NCBI GenBank assembly: GCA_964017185.1
Contig: OZ024878.1
Location: 5,651,151-5,715,150 of the forward strand
From: Rugalucina vietnamica
Lineage: Eukaryota; Mollusca; Bivalvia; Lucinida; Lucinidae
Direction: 5' to 3'
Length of the DNA: 64,000 bases
Positions 22,491 through 33,860 of the stretch are shown here, piece by piece. The notes under the pieces were generated by a model. The model did not search any database. It was not told where the DNA came from and saw only the letters and a list, made by a program, of their open reading frames with translations. The translations under genes and the position numbers were made by a program. Every line of letters begins with the position of its first letter. Within the stretch, counting starts at the first letter, position 1.

Positions 22491-22757
22491 AGTCAGACAT
22501 GCAGTTTTTTTTTTTCACAACCAGCGAGGTCCTCGTATAACATTCTACGCAATAGACGCACCGTACCCGCAGGGAGTCTTAGCTCCTTGCTCCCTAAAAC
22601 AAAGCTGCCCATTCTCCCCAGTTCCCATTTTTTTTTCTCACCTCCCTGCTCCCTGCTCCCTGCGCCCTAAAATCCAAAAGATATTGCTTGCTCCCCAGAT
22701 CCCTGAAAATATTTTGTAGTGCTCCTTAACTTCCTTGAAATAAATGCCCATCGTCCC

Positions 22758-22909
22758 CATCAGGAAAACATGCCCGTGACAGGTAAACCCCCTTGAACCC
22801 CACTTTTATATAGCAAAACTGGGATCTGCAGGGATATACATATTTTTCATTTTTTGCTCCAAAACATAGATTATGGGTACTCGTTAGAACCGCCTCGGTT
22901 TTCGTAATG
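22758..22909 (+). mobile_element. FB1 element with a deletion from core to right end
   Basis: Starts CATCAGGAAAACATGCCCGT and runs into the core (CGTTAGAACCGCCTCGG), then jumps to TTTTCGTAATG. The second arm is deleted. Confidence 0.75.
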
Positions 22910-23847
22910 CCAGCTTCCCAAATCTCTGTCACAAAACAGTAAGTGGCAAACATGATCTTCTGGGAGCAATGACGGACCGAGAAAGCATTTCTTGAATGAT
23001 GCACAGAGATTTATCTTGAACTCGACTCAAAATAATTGAAAAACGATGTAAGTTGATCGCCTGTAAATCCTTGAATTGTTGATTGTCACCTCCCCGTGGC
23101 CAACTTTGTCCCATTTACCGTAAGTTAATGGCACAGGGAACCAAAGTGACCTTTGCCACGACATATTTACATATTGGGATTATAGATTGGTTCTTATTCA
23201 ATGTTTTGGTAACCGTACATGCAGTTACAATGACAATTTGATAAAATTTACCTTGTTTGCCTTTTTGAAACGTTCTATCATGACGTTCATAATAATGCAC
23301 ACCACCTGTATCGTAGTAATACAATAATGACATGCGCATGTCACTGTTACAAAGTGGCGGGAAACATATCTCTGACAGCTCTACCAGGAAGTAACTTTAT
23401 CTCGCTAGATTCTGATTGGTTAATCCACTGACCTCTTTCCGGGTATAGTATTCTCTATAAAATATAAACCATTATTTAAGCCAACGCGAAAGAAACCGTA
23501 CAAAAGGATATTCTGATATCGTCATAGCCTTAACCAGCCTGTGCTGTTATAGAAGTTGGCTAATACATGACAAACAAACATGCTGAACTGGGCAAAATTC
23601 GTTTTAGTAAATTTTAACAATGTTTTCTTCTGACAGAGCCTCGTTGCTGCAAGACTGCATATTAAAAGGAAATGTATTGCATGTTGCATTTGTCTATATC
23701 ATTACAAAAATTCAACATCGGTCTTTATACTTTCTATTCCATGTTAATCCATTTCCATAATTTTAGCCCCACATTTTAGTTTTTAAAAAATGACCAGCTG
23801 ATACTAGGAACCAGCGTGACACATAGGTTTTGCAATATATCATAACT
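22910..23847. other. no recognisable feature
   Basis: Apparently unique DNA. I could not identify an exon with good splice borders. Confidence 0.4.
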
Positions 23848-24081
23848 GAGGCTTCGTATGAGAAAATCAACAATGTGGTTTCCGAACAAGTCCGACACAA
23901 ACCGAGCTATACAAACGCAGAAGATGACTAGAGGCTGGAAATTTTGGATTTAGAAAATAGAAGGAATTGTACTATCCATGTAGCGAAAACAAAGGCGCTG
24001 ATCAGCTTCGTAATTACTGCTAAGCTGATCTGCGCCTTTTTTTCGCATAGGCAAACATTTTGTTTATTAATACGGTGGCTC
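23848..24081 (+). mobile_element. FB2 fold-back element
   Basis: GAGGCTTCGTATGAGAAAAT to AATACGGTGGCTC. The core arms GGCGCTGATCAGCTTCGTAA and TAAGCTGATCTGCGCC remain paired. Confidence 0.8.
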
Positions 24082-24153
24082 ATTTACTGTGACATAGTTT
24101 TGGTTAAGGATCAGATTTCGTATTCTTTTAATGTACTTTATTAAATATGAAAT

Positions 24154-24388
24154 GAGCCGCATCGTGAGAAAACCGGATTTTTGCCTAGGCGAAAACAAAG
24201 GCGCAGATCAGCTTCGCGGTAACCGCGAAGCTGATCAGCGCCTTTGTTTTCGCTACTCGGATAGTACAATTCCTCTTCTACTTAAATCCGAAATTTCAAG
24301 CTTCTAGCTCTTTTCTGAGCTTGTACAGGCCGGTTTGTGTCGGACCTGGTCGGAAACCCCGAAGACCGGTTTTCTCGCGTCACGGCTC
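24154..24388 (+). mobile_element. FB2 element with 11 bp target-site duplication
   Basis: The element GAGCCGCATCGTGAG...CGCGTCACGGCTC is bounded by AAATATGAAAT at 24143-24153 and again at 24389-24399. This defines the exact ends of the family (235 bp). Confidence 0.9.
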
Positions 24389-24701
24389 AAATATGAAATA
24401 TTTTATTAACTTTGATGTGATATAAACTGCTTCACTGAATTGTGGAAAAAAAGTTTGCAGACAGATACATTTTAGGAAGTAAAGAAAACAGCCGCTTCAT
24501 GTGCAAACCTGTCTTAAATAAATAATTATGAAAGCATTATTGTTTTATAGCATATTCGAAAGGAAAATACACACATCAGCATGTGCGATAGTATTTGTAT
24601 GGTGATTTCTTGAGTGTATATTAATTAATCTGAGTGATTAAGGATTATTGCAAGTCTACGCGTTGCAGGAGGCTCTTTCTGTGTCTTAGTTGGTCACCAG
24701 G

Positions 24702-24962
24702 GGTCAGTTGTTCAAAATAAACGATGTCGTTTTGTTAACGATTCGTTAAAGTTTCAAATGACAAAATTACAAATACACTGTTATTTTTGTTGAAAAATGT
24801 GAGAATCCTTTGCAATACAAATACACTGATATTTTTTGTTGAAAAATGTGAGAATCCTTTGCATTAACAAAAAAAAAAAAAACAAAACAACAAGAAAAAA
24901 AAAAAGTGTATTTGCTTTTGAAGTCTAGGCTTAACGACAGCGTTATGAACAACTGGATCCAG
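24702..24962. mobile_element. FB3 hairpin element, rearranged
   Basis: Ends GGTCAGTTGTTCAAAA and GAACAACTGGATCC match the FB3 copy at 11664-11906. Here the left arm segment (AAATACACTG...CCTTTGCA) is directly duplicated. The right arm is largely replaced by an A-rich stretch (24869-24904), so the perfect hairpin is lost. Confidence 0.75.
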
Positions 24963-25299
24963 AACTTCAGAGTAGATTTCCTCTTTAGCGAATGATAAAC
25001 TAAATTCTTGGAAGTGCAAGGGAAGGGAAGTAAAGATAATAATTTAAGTGTTTAAGATGAGGATATACTTTTTGCCCTGCCTCTTATCCACTATTGAATG
25101 ACTGATACGCAACAAAATATGTGAGACACGGAACATTAAAATGATATCCACGCGGAAAAGTATTAAATGTAATTCAAGAATTATTGACTATTGTGGATAC
25201 AGGAGAGATCGATAGTTAATACCAGGCATTGCAGGTAAATTATTGTTGCAGTGTTCTTGCTAAGAAAAAACAATACAAAACATGAATAAACTCTATTCG

Positions 25300-25335
<36 letters not shown>
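25300..25335. repeat. poly(A) tract
   Basis: 36 consecutive A. No recognisable retroposon body is attached. Confidence 0.95.
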
Positions 25336-25337
<2 letters not shown>

Positions 25338-26039
25338 AACATGCACAGAAATTTGATTACAACATTCGAACAAAGAGCCAATTTTCCTTTCCAAATCTCC
25401 CCCTCCATAAACCAACAGGGCTGTGAATTTTCCTATTTAGCTGATTCCTTAAAAAAGCGAACTAAAAAAACTGCCAGTCCAGAAGCAGTATGTTCGAATC
25501 TGATGAATTTTAGAGGGGTGGCTGGGTTTCTATAGGTTTTTCCCCTTGGGCATGTATTTCCTCTTTTCTGTAATGATGTAAAATTGTTTAACACTGTTTA
25601 CAAAATCGTTATTGTGGGGGTTGACAGAGGGTATCCAATCCCCGCTCCCCCCTATACCCCCATTCGCCCCCACTTCCCTCCCCCTTAAACCCCACTTCCC
25701 TCCCTCTCTGTCTCACTTCCCTCCCCCAGCATCTTAAATACTCGCCAAGACAACTTGACCCTTTTAAATTCCATGAACTTTGTTAAAATATAGCATAATG
25801 AAAAGAAAAGTACATCATCTACAATATAACACGTAAAGTAGTGTATCAACTCTTCATAATGTATCATACATTACAACATGCAAATGCTTAGTATTATATA
25901 AACGCACTCAAGTTGTCTCTGGGACTCGTTTATATCTTTCTCCTGATACTGATCAATTTCTGATCATCACCTCAGGTGCAGGGTGGGTGGCCTTAGCGAA
26001 TCAAGGACAATCACGCCAGTTTGCATGTAACCGCCTGAA

Positions 26040-26841
26040 TGATTTCTTCCGCTCCGTCTACCGAAACAGTCTTTGCATATCTGGACCAGGCATATCCAGA
26101 CACACAGGTTTTATTTTGGAATTACCTTTTCCTAGATGAATTGCTGGCCACAGCTGAAGGGCTCCATCTACCCTTTCATAGGTTTTGTTTAGAGACCTGT
26201 AAACTCCTAGGAGGACTGTCAACCAAAACTAATGAGTTCCCCCTGCCCAGCTAGGTTTTTGTGTAGAGAACTAGCAAACTCCTAGATGGGTTGCCGTCCA
26301 AGGCTAACGAGCCCCATCTGCACCGCATGGCAACAGGTAGTACTGATTACATGTTACAGTAGCAGATAATCTGACCTGACTCTGGATACAGCAACATGTT
26401 GTGGAACATGCAGAGCGTGATAAGGCACTATAGATGTTACGGTCATCCACTGCATCCAAACCTAACTCCAGACGTCTTGACCTGTGTCTTGCCTCTGGGC
26501 ACAGTTGGGTGAGGACGAGTGAGTGAGGTTGACGCTGCGCACCTCTTCCTCACTATAATCCAATTTCATAGCGCACGTCATCTTATTTCTCAACACACAA
26601 GCACTTGCATACACAACAATTTCATCACACATGCACCCACATACCTACAAAAGTCCTGTGGCGATGGGCAAGCGGCGAAGCAGCAGGTGTAGGACACACT
26701 GGGAGCTGTAGTTGCAGACCTGCACGCAGGCGGCTCAGTTCTATATGGTCGTTTTCCGTGAGGAGAAGCAGTAAGCGAAATTCGGCAGTCGGCTGAGCGA
26801 CTGAGCAGACCTATTTAGGACCGCACTGCTCACCCCCGTAG
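26040..26841 (+). mobile_element. probable LINE-A 5' UTR/promoter region
   Basis: A non-coding stretch leading into the intact LINE-A ORF. Positions 26128-26324 contain three diverged units of about 60-75 bp (CCTAGATGAATTGCTGGCCA; CCTAGGAGGACTGTCAACCA; CCTAGATGGGTTGCCGTCCA), the kind of short tandem array often found in LINE promoters. A G-rich block (CATGGGGAAGGGGCTAGAAA, 26842 onward) follows. The left boundary is uncertain. Confidence 0.5.
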
Positions 26842-26970
26842 CATGGGGAAGGGGCTAGAAAAGGTGCCCTAAACAATTGCCTGCTTCAAACCCCCTGGCT
26901 GGTTAACCGCGATCAGCGGGGATCCCTTTTTAGCGGTCGAAAAAATAAGAAAAAAACAAAGATAATCCCT

Positions 26971-29900
26971 TTGAGGATTGGCGCATGGAATGTGCGAACA
27001 TTGATGGACAGTGCTGGGTCAAATAGACCGCAGCGTAGAACGGCCCTTGTGGGCAGAGAACTTGGGAGGTATGGAATTCAGATAGCAGCTCTGAGTGAGA
27101 CTCGGTTAGCAGATGTTGGGGAGATCAAAGAAGTTGGTGCTGGATACACCTTCTTCTGGAGTGGACGCAAAAGTGAAGAGAGGCGTGAAGCAGGAGTTGG
27201 CTTTGCCATTAAAACAGAACTTGTTGGTAAGCTTTCAGGATTGCCAAAAGGCATCAATGACCGCCTAATGACATTGAGACTTCCTCTGTCAGGCAATAAA
27301 CATGCAACTATTGTCAGTGCCTATGCACCCACGATGACCAATCCAGATGAGGTTAAAGACAAGTTCTATAATGACTTAGATGACATTATTTCTGCTACAC
27401 CCCGTACAGACAAACTTATCCTTCTTGGAGACTTTAATGCCAGAGTTGGTACAGACCATCAGACCTGGGAAGGAGTTATAGGTCCAGAAGGTGTTGGAAA
27501 GTGCAACAGCAATGGTCTCTTGCTTCTAAGGAAGTGTGCTGAACATGATCTTCTAATCACCAACACAGTCTTTCGTCTACCTAACAGAAATAAAACATCC
27601 TGGATGCATCCCCGTTCCAAACATTGGCATCTCATAGACTATGTTATAGTGCGGAGAACAGATAGGCAGGATGTCAGAGTGACAAAGACTATGTGTGGTG
27701 CAGACTGCTGGACAGACCATAGACTGGTTGTCAGCAAACTCAACCTTAGAATCCAGCCTGCGAGGCGACCTCAAGGCAAGAAAGCTGCTAAAAGACTGGA
27801 TGTCTCAAAGCTGAATCAAGACAGCATGCGACAAGCTTTCTTAACAGACATTTGCAACCAACTGGATGCAATCAATCTCAGTTCAGAGAACCCCGAAGAA
27901 AACTGGACAGTCTTCCATAAAACAGTTCATTCTTCAGCTGCTACTACTTTAGGACATCCATCTCGCAAACATCAAGACTGGTTTGATGAGAATGATGACG
28001 AAATTCAGAAGCTTCTTGAAGAAAAACACAGATTGCACAAGGCACATCAAGATGATACTAGCTCAGTATCCAAGAAAGCAGTCTACAGCAACGTTTGTAA
28101 GACAGTCCAGACCAAGCTTAGGGACATGCAAGATTCCTGGCTGAGGAAGAAAACAGAAGAAATTCAGTCTTTTGCAGACAGAAAGGACATGAAGAAATTT
28201 CATGATGCACTGAAAACCATTTATGGCCCTAAGAGTTCTGGAGCCACCACATTACTCAGTGCAGATGGAAACACTCTTCTCACAGACAAAGAGGCTATCT
28301 TGAAAAGGTGGGCAGAACATTTCAATAGTGTGCTAAATCGACCATCAAGCATCAATGAGGATGCAATTGACAGACTGCCACAGATAGAGTGCAATGTTCT
28401 GTTAGATGAATTTCCAACCGTCATGGAAACAAGAAAAGCAGTTCAACAACTGTCTTCTGGCAAAGCTTCAGGTGCAGATGCAATTCCTGCAGAGGTTTAT
28501 AAGGCCGGGGGGCTACCCATGGCAGAGAAACTGACCGAGCTGTTTCACTGTATGTGGAGGAAGGAGGCCATCCCACAAGAATTTAAGGATGCATCCATAA
28601 TCCACCTATACAAGCGGAAAGGAAATCCACAAGTCTGTGATAACCACAGAGGCATTTCCCTCCTATCGATTGCTGGGAAGATACTAGCAAAAATTCTGTT
28701 GAACCGCCTGAATATTCATCTTGATCAGAAGGGACTTATCCCAGAAAGTCAATGTGGATTCAGAAAGGACAGGGGGACGATAGACATGATCTTCACAGCA
28801 AGACAGCTTCAGGAGAAATGCCAAGAGCAGAATGTAGATCTATACATGACGTTTGTCGACCTCACCAAAGCGTTTGACACAGTAAGTCGTGATGGACTGT
28901 GGAAAATCATGGCCAAGTTTGGCTGTCCACCCAGATTCATAGCAATGGTGCGGCAATTTCATGATGGCATGCAGGCACGTGTGCAAAATGATGGAGAGTT
29001 CTCTGAACCCTTTGAGGTAACAAATGGGGTCAAACAGGGCTGTGTTATGGCACCAACACTGTTCAGCATGATGTTTTCTGCCATGCTCATGGATGCTTTT
29101 CAGGTCAGTGACACTGGTTTTCCAATCATGTACCGTTTTGATGGCAATATATTCAACCTTAGAAGGTTGCAAGCCAAAACTAAGGTGCAGACCGATGTGC
29201 TAGATGAGCTCCTCTATGCAGATGATATGGATAAGAATGCCAGCTCAGAGGCAAAAATGCAAAGAGCCATGGATCAAGTCTCACAGTCATGTGATAACTA
29301 TGATCTCACAATCAGCACAAAAAAGACAGAGGTTGTACACCAGCCAGCACCTGGAAAACCGTACAATGAACCAACCATCACTGTGAATGGAGAAAAACTG
29401 AAAGTTGTTGATAAATTCACCTACCTGGGAAGCACTCTTTCCAGAGCAGTGCACATTGATGATGAGGTCACTGCAAGAATTGCAAAAGCCAGTGTGGCAT
29501 TCGGAAGACTCCGTGCAAATGTCTGGGAGCGAAATGGAATCAAGCTTGACACCAAGCTGAAAGTCTACAAGGCTGTGGTACTTCCAACCCTCTTGTATGC
29601 ATGTGAGACCTGGACAGTATACCAGCGTCATGCAAAGAGACTTAACCATTTCCACTTAAGCTGTTTGAGAAAGCTGTTAAAAATCAAGTGGCAACACAAG
29701 ATCCCAGACACAGAGGTCCTGAAGAAAGCAGGGATGCAAAGCATGCATACTGTCTTAAAGCTAGCACAGCTAAGGTGGACCGGCCATGTTATAAGAATGC
29801 CTGATGAGCGACTTCCAAAGAAAGTCTTCTATGGAGAACTAAAAGAGGGAAAGCGCTCTCAAGGTGGCCAGAAGAAACGCTACAAAGACACCCTGAAAGC

Positions 29901-30201
29901 CTCTCTGAAGGATTTTGACATACCAATTGGGTCTTGGGAACAGACTGCACAGGAGCGATCAAAGTGGCGAGGTCTCATCAACAAAGGAGCAGCTCTCCAT
30001 GAAAAAAAGAGAATCTGTGAAGCTGAAAGAAAGCGCAGAGAACGCAAAGCCAATACCAATGGGCCACCAGCTGATTCAATGACATTGACTTGCTCTACTT
30101 GCAACCGACAGTTTAGAGCTAGAATTGGCCTAGTCAGCCATCAAAGAACTCACCAACACACACGAACCTATTCAAGAAATAATGATGGTCTTTCTCATTA
30201 G
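26971..30201 (+). CDS. LINE-A polyprotein: AP endonuclease, reverse transcriptase, C2H2 finger
   Basis: An uninterrupted frame of 1076 codons from a TTG at 26971; the frame is open back to 26842 without an in-frame ATG. The first ATG (27004) would cut off the endonuclease start GAWNVRTL. Domains in order: an AP-type endonuclease at about 2-255, with N7, E43 (LSETR), D154/N156 (LLGDFNARVG) and D249-H250 (WTDHRLV); a basic linker; reverse transcriptase at about 440-800, with D630 (FVDLTKAFD) and YADD at 749-752; a thumb/connection region; and a C2H2 finger CX2CX12HX3H (C1041, C1044, H1057, H1061). The protein would nick target DNA and copy its own RNA there. All catalytic residues are present, and near-identity to 4759-6963 points to recent activity. 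It is an APE-type non-LTR element; the clade (RTE/Proto2-like is possible) is not settled here. Confidence 0.93.
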   Translation: MRIGAWNVRTLMDSAGSNRPQRRTALVGRELGRYGIQIAALSETRLADVGEIKEVGAGYTFFWSGRKSEERREAGVGFAIKTELVGKLSGLPKGINDRLMTLRLPLSGNKHATIVSAYAPTMTNPDEVKDKFYNDLDDIISATPRTDKLILLGDFNARVGTDHQTWEGVIGPEGVGKCNSNGLLLLRKCAEHDLLITNTVFRLPNRNKTSWMHPRSKHWHLIDYVIVRRTDRQDVRVTKTMCGADCWTDHRLVVSKLNLRIQPARRPQGKKAAKRLDVSKLNQDSMRQAFLTDICNQLDAINLSSENPEENWTVFHKTVHSSAATTLGHPSRKHQDWFDENDDEIQKLLEEKHRLHKAHQDDTSSVSKKAVYSNVCKTVQTKLRDMQDSWLRKKTEEIQSFADRKDMKKFHDALKTIYGPKSSGATTLLSADGNTLLTDKEAILKRWAEHFNSVLNRPSSINEDAIDRLPQIECNVLLDEFPTVMETRKAVQQLSSGKASGADAIPAEVYKAGGLPMAEKLTELFHCMWRKEAIPQEFKDASIIHLYKRKGNPQVCDNHRGISLLSIAGKILAKILLNRLNIHLDQKGLIPESQCGFRKDRGTIDMIFTARQLQEKCQEQNVDLYMTFVDLTKAFDTVSRDGLWKIMAKFGCPPRFIAMVRQFHDGMQARVQNDGEFSEPFEVTNGVKQGCVMAPTLFSMMFSAMLMDAFQVSDTGFPIMYRFDGNIFNLRRLQAKTKVQTDVLDELLYADDMDKNASSEAKMQRAMDQVSQSCDNYDLTISTKKTEVVHQPAPGKPYNEPTITVNGEKLKVVDKFTYLGSTLSRAVHIDDEVTARIAKASVAFGRLRANVWERNGIKLDTKLKVYKAVVLPTLLYACETWTVYQRHAKRLNHFHLSCLRKLLKIKWQHKIPDTEVLKKAGMQSMHTVLKLAQLRWTGHVIRMPDERLPKKVFYGELKEGKRSQGGQKKRYKDTLKASLKDFDIPIGSWEQTAQERSKWRGLINKGAALHEKKRICEAERKRRERKANTNGPPADSMTLTCSTCNRQFRARIGLVSHQRTHQHTRTYSRNNDGLSH

Positions 30202-30225
30202 TGAGAGACGAACCACCAACCGCCT
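30202..30225 (+). other. LINE-A 3' end and junction with LINE-C
   Basis: The shared LINE-A 3' terminus TGAGAGACGAAC is also found, reverse-complemented, just right of 4735. After it, this copy passes directly into LINE-C coding sequence. No poly(A) tail is present. Confidence 0.6.
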
Positions 30226-31665
30226 GAAAATTCTGAAAATGATGTAAATGATGTTATGTTTATGTATTTGAAGGTGTTTGTACTTTTATATGCACATGAC
30301 ACCATCATCGTTGCAGAATCTGCCGAAGACCTGCAAAAGTCTCTAACAGCATATGCTCTATATTATGAAACCTGGAAACTGTTGGTTAATGGTAGTAAAA
30401 CAAAAATTGTTATTTTCTCAAGGGGTCGATTGCAGAATATTAACTTTGTATTAAACGATGAAAGCATAGAAATTGTAAAGGAATTTAAATATCTTGGTAT
30501 TTTATTTAGTAGAAGTGGGTCATTTTCTGCTGCGAAAAAAACACATTGCTGCTCAGGCAACTCGTGCAATGTTTTGTCTTTGGTCGCTTTTGTTACCAAT
30601 AGACCTCCAGATTGAAATGTTTGAGAAAACGGTAAAGCCTATCCTTCTTTGTGGCTGTGAAGTCATTGGAACAGGTAATATTGATATTCTTGAACAAGTC
30701 CAGTTGAAATTTTTGAAAACTATTTTAAATTTGAAGAAGTCAACACCTAATTGCATGGTCTATGGCGAGACCGGCGTCATGCCACTTAAAGTAGATATAG
30801 AGTATCGAATAATATCATACTGGTCCAAATTATTATATCCTACCACTAATAATTTGTCATCAAAACTATACGCAATAGCATTATCTAATTTTAAACACAC
30901 AGTAAACAGCCGGTTCAGTTGGCTAGAAAACGTCAAACGTATGTGGTTTAATGGTGCTTGGGATAATCATACATTTCCAAACAATGTTTGGCTAATAAAA
31001 GCTGTAAAACAGAAACTTGTGGATCTTTTTCTGAATGAATGGCAATCTCAAATAGAGAATAATTCTTCATGTTATAACTATCGGCTTTTTAAAACCAAAT
31101 TTTGTTTTGAGAGCGACCTCGTTAGGCTCCCGGCTAAATCTAGAAAAATTTAGAACAAGAAACCATAGGCTTCCAATCGAGACTGGGCAATGGAGAAGAA
31201 TATGGATAGAGAATAGAAAGTGTCATTTATGTCATTTAGATATTGGTGACGAGTTTCACTACATGTTAACCTGTTCTTATCTCAATAATCTTAGAAGGCA
31301 GGATATAGACAGAAAATTCTTTGTGAGACCCAATTTTATAAAGTTTTTATCTCTTCTTAATGCAACACATCTTGCTACACTAAGGTAACTTTGCCTGTTT
31401 ATTAAAGGTATTTTCGATTGTTTGTAACTTACCCCTCCCATTGAAATATGTTTAAACCTATGATCATTTAGCTAAATTTTCTAGAGGAAAAATGTTTCAG
31501 TAAAAATTGTGAATCATATTGTATTGTATGCTTTTTATATGTTTATTGAATGCGGTATATTTATGCAGTTTGTACACTGCGCCTCGTATCATGCTGTATA
31601 TTCATTGTACCTCATGTTGCCTCGGTAACGAGGATTGAGAGATTGAAAATAAACTTGTACACTTG
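30226..31665 (+). pseudogene. LINE-C reverse transcriptase fragment, frameshifted
   Basis: Three overlapping frames (30256-30615, 30494-31153, 31107-31388) make one RT C-terminal half broken by frameshifts near 30530 and 31130. The catalytic box reads YAHD instead of YADD, followed by T-I-I-V-A-E, W-K-L-L-V-N-G-S-K-T-K and F-K-Y-L-G-I, in the order typical of non-LTR RTs. The end contains P-I-E-T-G-Q-W, CHLCHLDIGDEFHYMLTC and R-K-F-F-V-R-P-N-F. The 3' UTR closes near GAGATTGAAAATAAACTTG (about 31645). The 5' part with the RT fingers and endonuclease is missing. It is inactive and unlike LINE-A in sequence. Confidence 0.85.
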
Positions 31666-31846
31666 TATGTAACCACAACTTGACCCAGGTTTCTAACTAG
31701 GCCGTAAAACACCTGCAAATGGGTGAATTTGGAACCCATGTTGACAGTCAAAGGAGAACTTTCAAAACCCAGATGCCTGTTTATGTTGGCGACTGTTATA
31801 AAGTTTTCACAACAGTACAAGTTATTAGCAACACCTGTCAATAATT

Positions 31847-31974
31847 GAGCCGCCTCGTGGGAAAACCAACAATGTGGTTTCCGAACAGGTCCGACACAAA
31901 TCAGGCTGCACAGTCACAGAAGCAGACTAGAAGCTTGAAATTTCAGATTTAAGTAGAAGAGGAACTGTACAGAA
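31847..31974 (+). mobile_element. FB2 half element
   Basis: The left end GAGCCGCCTCGTGGGAAAAC and the long arm through TAGAAGAGGAACTGTACA are present. It is cut at the left border of the large inverted-repeat structure, before the core. Confidence 0.8.
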
Positions 31975-32175
31975 TATTATAATTTGACCTTTCTGACGGA
32001 GTTGGAGTGTGAGTTGGAATTGGAATTGGACTTGGTCTTAGTAATATTAGCGAGGGTTGTTTCAAAACAACGAAGGTAAATAAGTATAAAAGCAGAACTA
32101 TATACAGGGCAATGTACGGATACGGTATTTGAATTCTGAATATGGACGATAAATGAGGGGTGTCTCAAAGAGTTT

Positions 32176-33448
32176 TATTACTTCTTTTTCAGAACCAGAA
32201 GGCATATGCTTTTGAAACTTGGCATGAATCATCAGGCAATGGAGCTCTACAAAGTTTATAGAAATCATGACCCTGGGATGACCTTGACCTTTTTACGGTA
32301 AGGTCAATTTAGGTCGCCCATGCATTTGAATGGGAAAAAATAGGAAACTGTCATTTAATGGCAGAAAACTTGCTAGAAATGAGCAAATGGACAGATTTAT
32401 GTTTGTGAAAATATTTTGGGCCCAAGGGGTTGTCTGCCCCTGCCCCGGGTCTATATACATGTATATGACCAAAATATTCAAACATCTTCTTCTCTGAAAC
32501 CGCTTGGCCAATCAAAGCCAACCTTTATGTGGAGCATCCTCAGGAAGAGGGAATGAAAGTTTGCATAAATAGTCATTGTCACATGACCAAGATGGCCACC
32601 ATGGCTATAAATAGCAAAAACATTAAAAATTCTTCTTCTGCAGAACCACAAGGCCTATGATATTGAAACTTGGTATGAAGCATCTGGGAATGCAGCTCAA
32701 CAAAGTTTGTATAAATCATGGGGTGACCTTGACCTACCTTACGGCAAGGTCAACTTAGGTCGCCCATTCATTTCAATGGGGAAAATAGGAAACTGTCATT
32801 TAATGCAGAAAAATTGCAAGGAATGAGCAAATGGACAGAAGATTTATACTTATGATAATATTTTAGGCCCAGGGGATTGTATGCCCCTGCCCCGGGGCTA
32901 TATACATGTTTATGACCAAAATATTCGAACATCTTCATCTCTAAAACCGCTTGGCCAATCAAAGCCAAACTTTATGTGGAGCATCCTCAGGAAGTATGAA
33001 TTAAAGTTTGCATAAATTATCATGGTCACATAACCAAGATGGCCACCATGGCTATAAATAACAAAAATCTTTAAAAAATCTTCTTCTTCAGAACCAGGAG
33101 GCCTATGATTTTGATACTTGGCATGAAGCATCAAGGAATGAAGGTCTACAATATTTGTATAAACCATGACCCAGAGATGACCTTAACCTATTTTACAGCG
33201 AGGTCAACTTAGGTCGCCCATGCATTTGAATGTGGAAAATTGTTAAAATGTCATTTGAAGGTCAAAACTTGCAGTAAATTGGCAAATGGACTGAATTTTC
33301 ATGATTTGAAAAGACATTGACACCAGGGGTTATTCTGACCCTGCCCAGGGGTTATATACATGCATATTACCATTGTAGTCAAACAAGTTTATTAGTATAT
33401 ATCGCAGGTCTCAGATGAGCGTTTATAGGACCATTGGTCCTCTTGTTT
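32176..33448 (+). mobile_element. pearl-like element inside the left inverted arm
   Basis: Three diverged units with CTATGATATTGAAACTTGGT-type starts, GGTCAACTTAGGTCGCCCAT, and CACATGACCAAGATGGCCAC. It closes with ATCTCAGATGAGC-type text, then CGTTTATAGGACCATTGGTCC. It was inserted after the inverted arms formed, since the right arm is uninterrupted at the matching site (about 35225). Confidence 0.8.
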
Positions 33449-33860
33449 CAATTGATTGACAACAATTGGTTAATTTCATTATCTATACAAAAGTTGGTTT
33501 TCTCTTAGCATATCCGGTAATGACACACGGCCACGTCGTCGTCCACCCCCAGCTTTTGCCGGCTGTGCAGGCAGATTTCCCGGGTTTGGCAGATTCTCCT
33601 CGTTTTGCAGATTTTCCGGGATAGGCAGATTCTCTAGAACTGGAGGATTTTCTGGAACTGGTGGATTTTCTGCAGGAGGCTCCTGTTGGTTATTTGCAGC
33701 CTGGTCTTCACCATCGCTCAGCTCTTGCAGAAGTTGCTTGCGACAGTCGTTAGCGTTGTTCGGCTCGCCATGTTGCTGCTGGTTACGCTCTACTTGGTCC
33801 GATCGTTTTATTAACCTGCGCTCTAGATCTCTGACGTGTAGGGTTGAATCCTATGAACGA
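33449..33860 (-). pseudogene. proline-rich terminal exon copy, left arm
   Basis: On the minus strand a TTTTCGTTCATAG acceptor-like site (about 33855) leads into an open frame. It reads D-S-T-L-H-V-R-D-L-E, a Gln/Asn-rich part (VERNQQQHGEPNNAND), QELSDGEDQ, then PAENPPVPENPP repeats and a basic G-R-R-R-G-R stretch. It ends early (RENQLLYR then stop) because of a deletion. I do not recognise the protein. Confidence 0.5.

Noticed and set aside
26029-30228. An 11 bp target duplication of LINE-A (AACCGCCTGAA at 26029-26039 and 30218-30228)
   Set aside because: The right copy starts several bases after the 3' end shared with other LINE-A copies, and DNA left of 26029 is not LINE-C although the right flank is. 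Probably chance.
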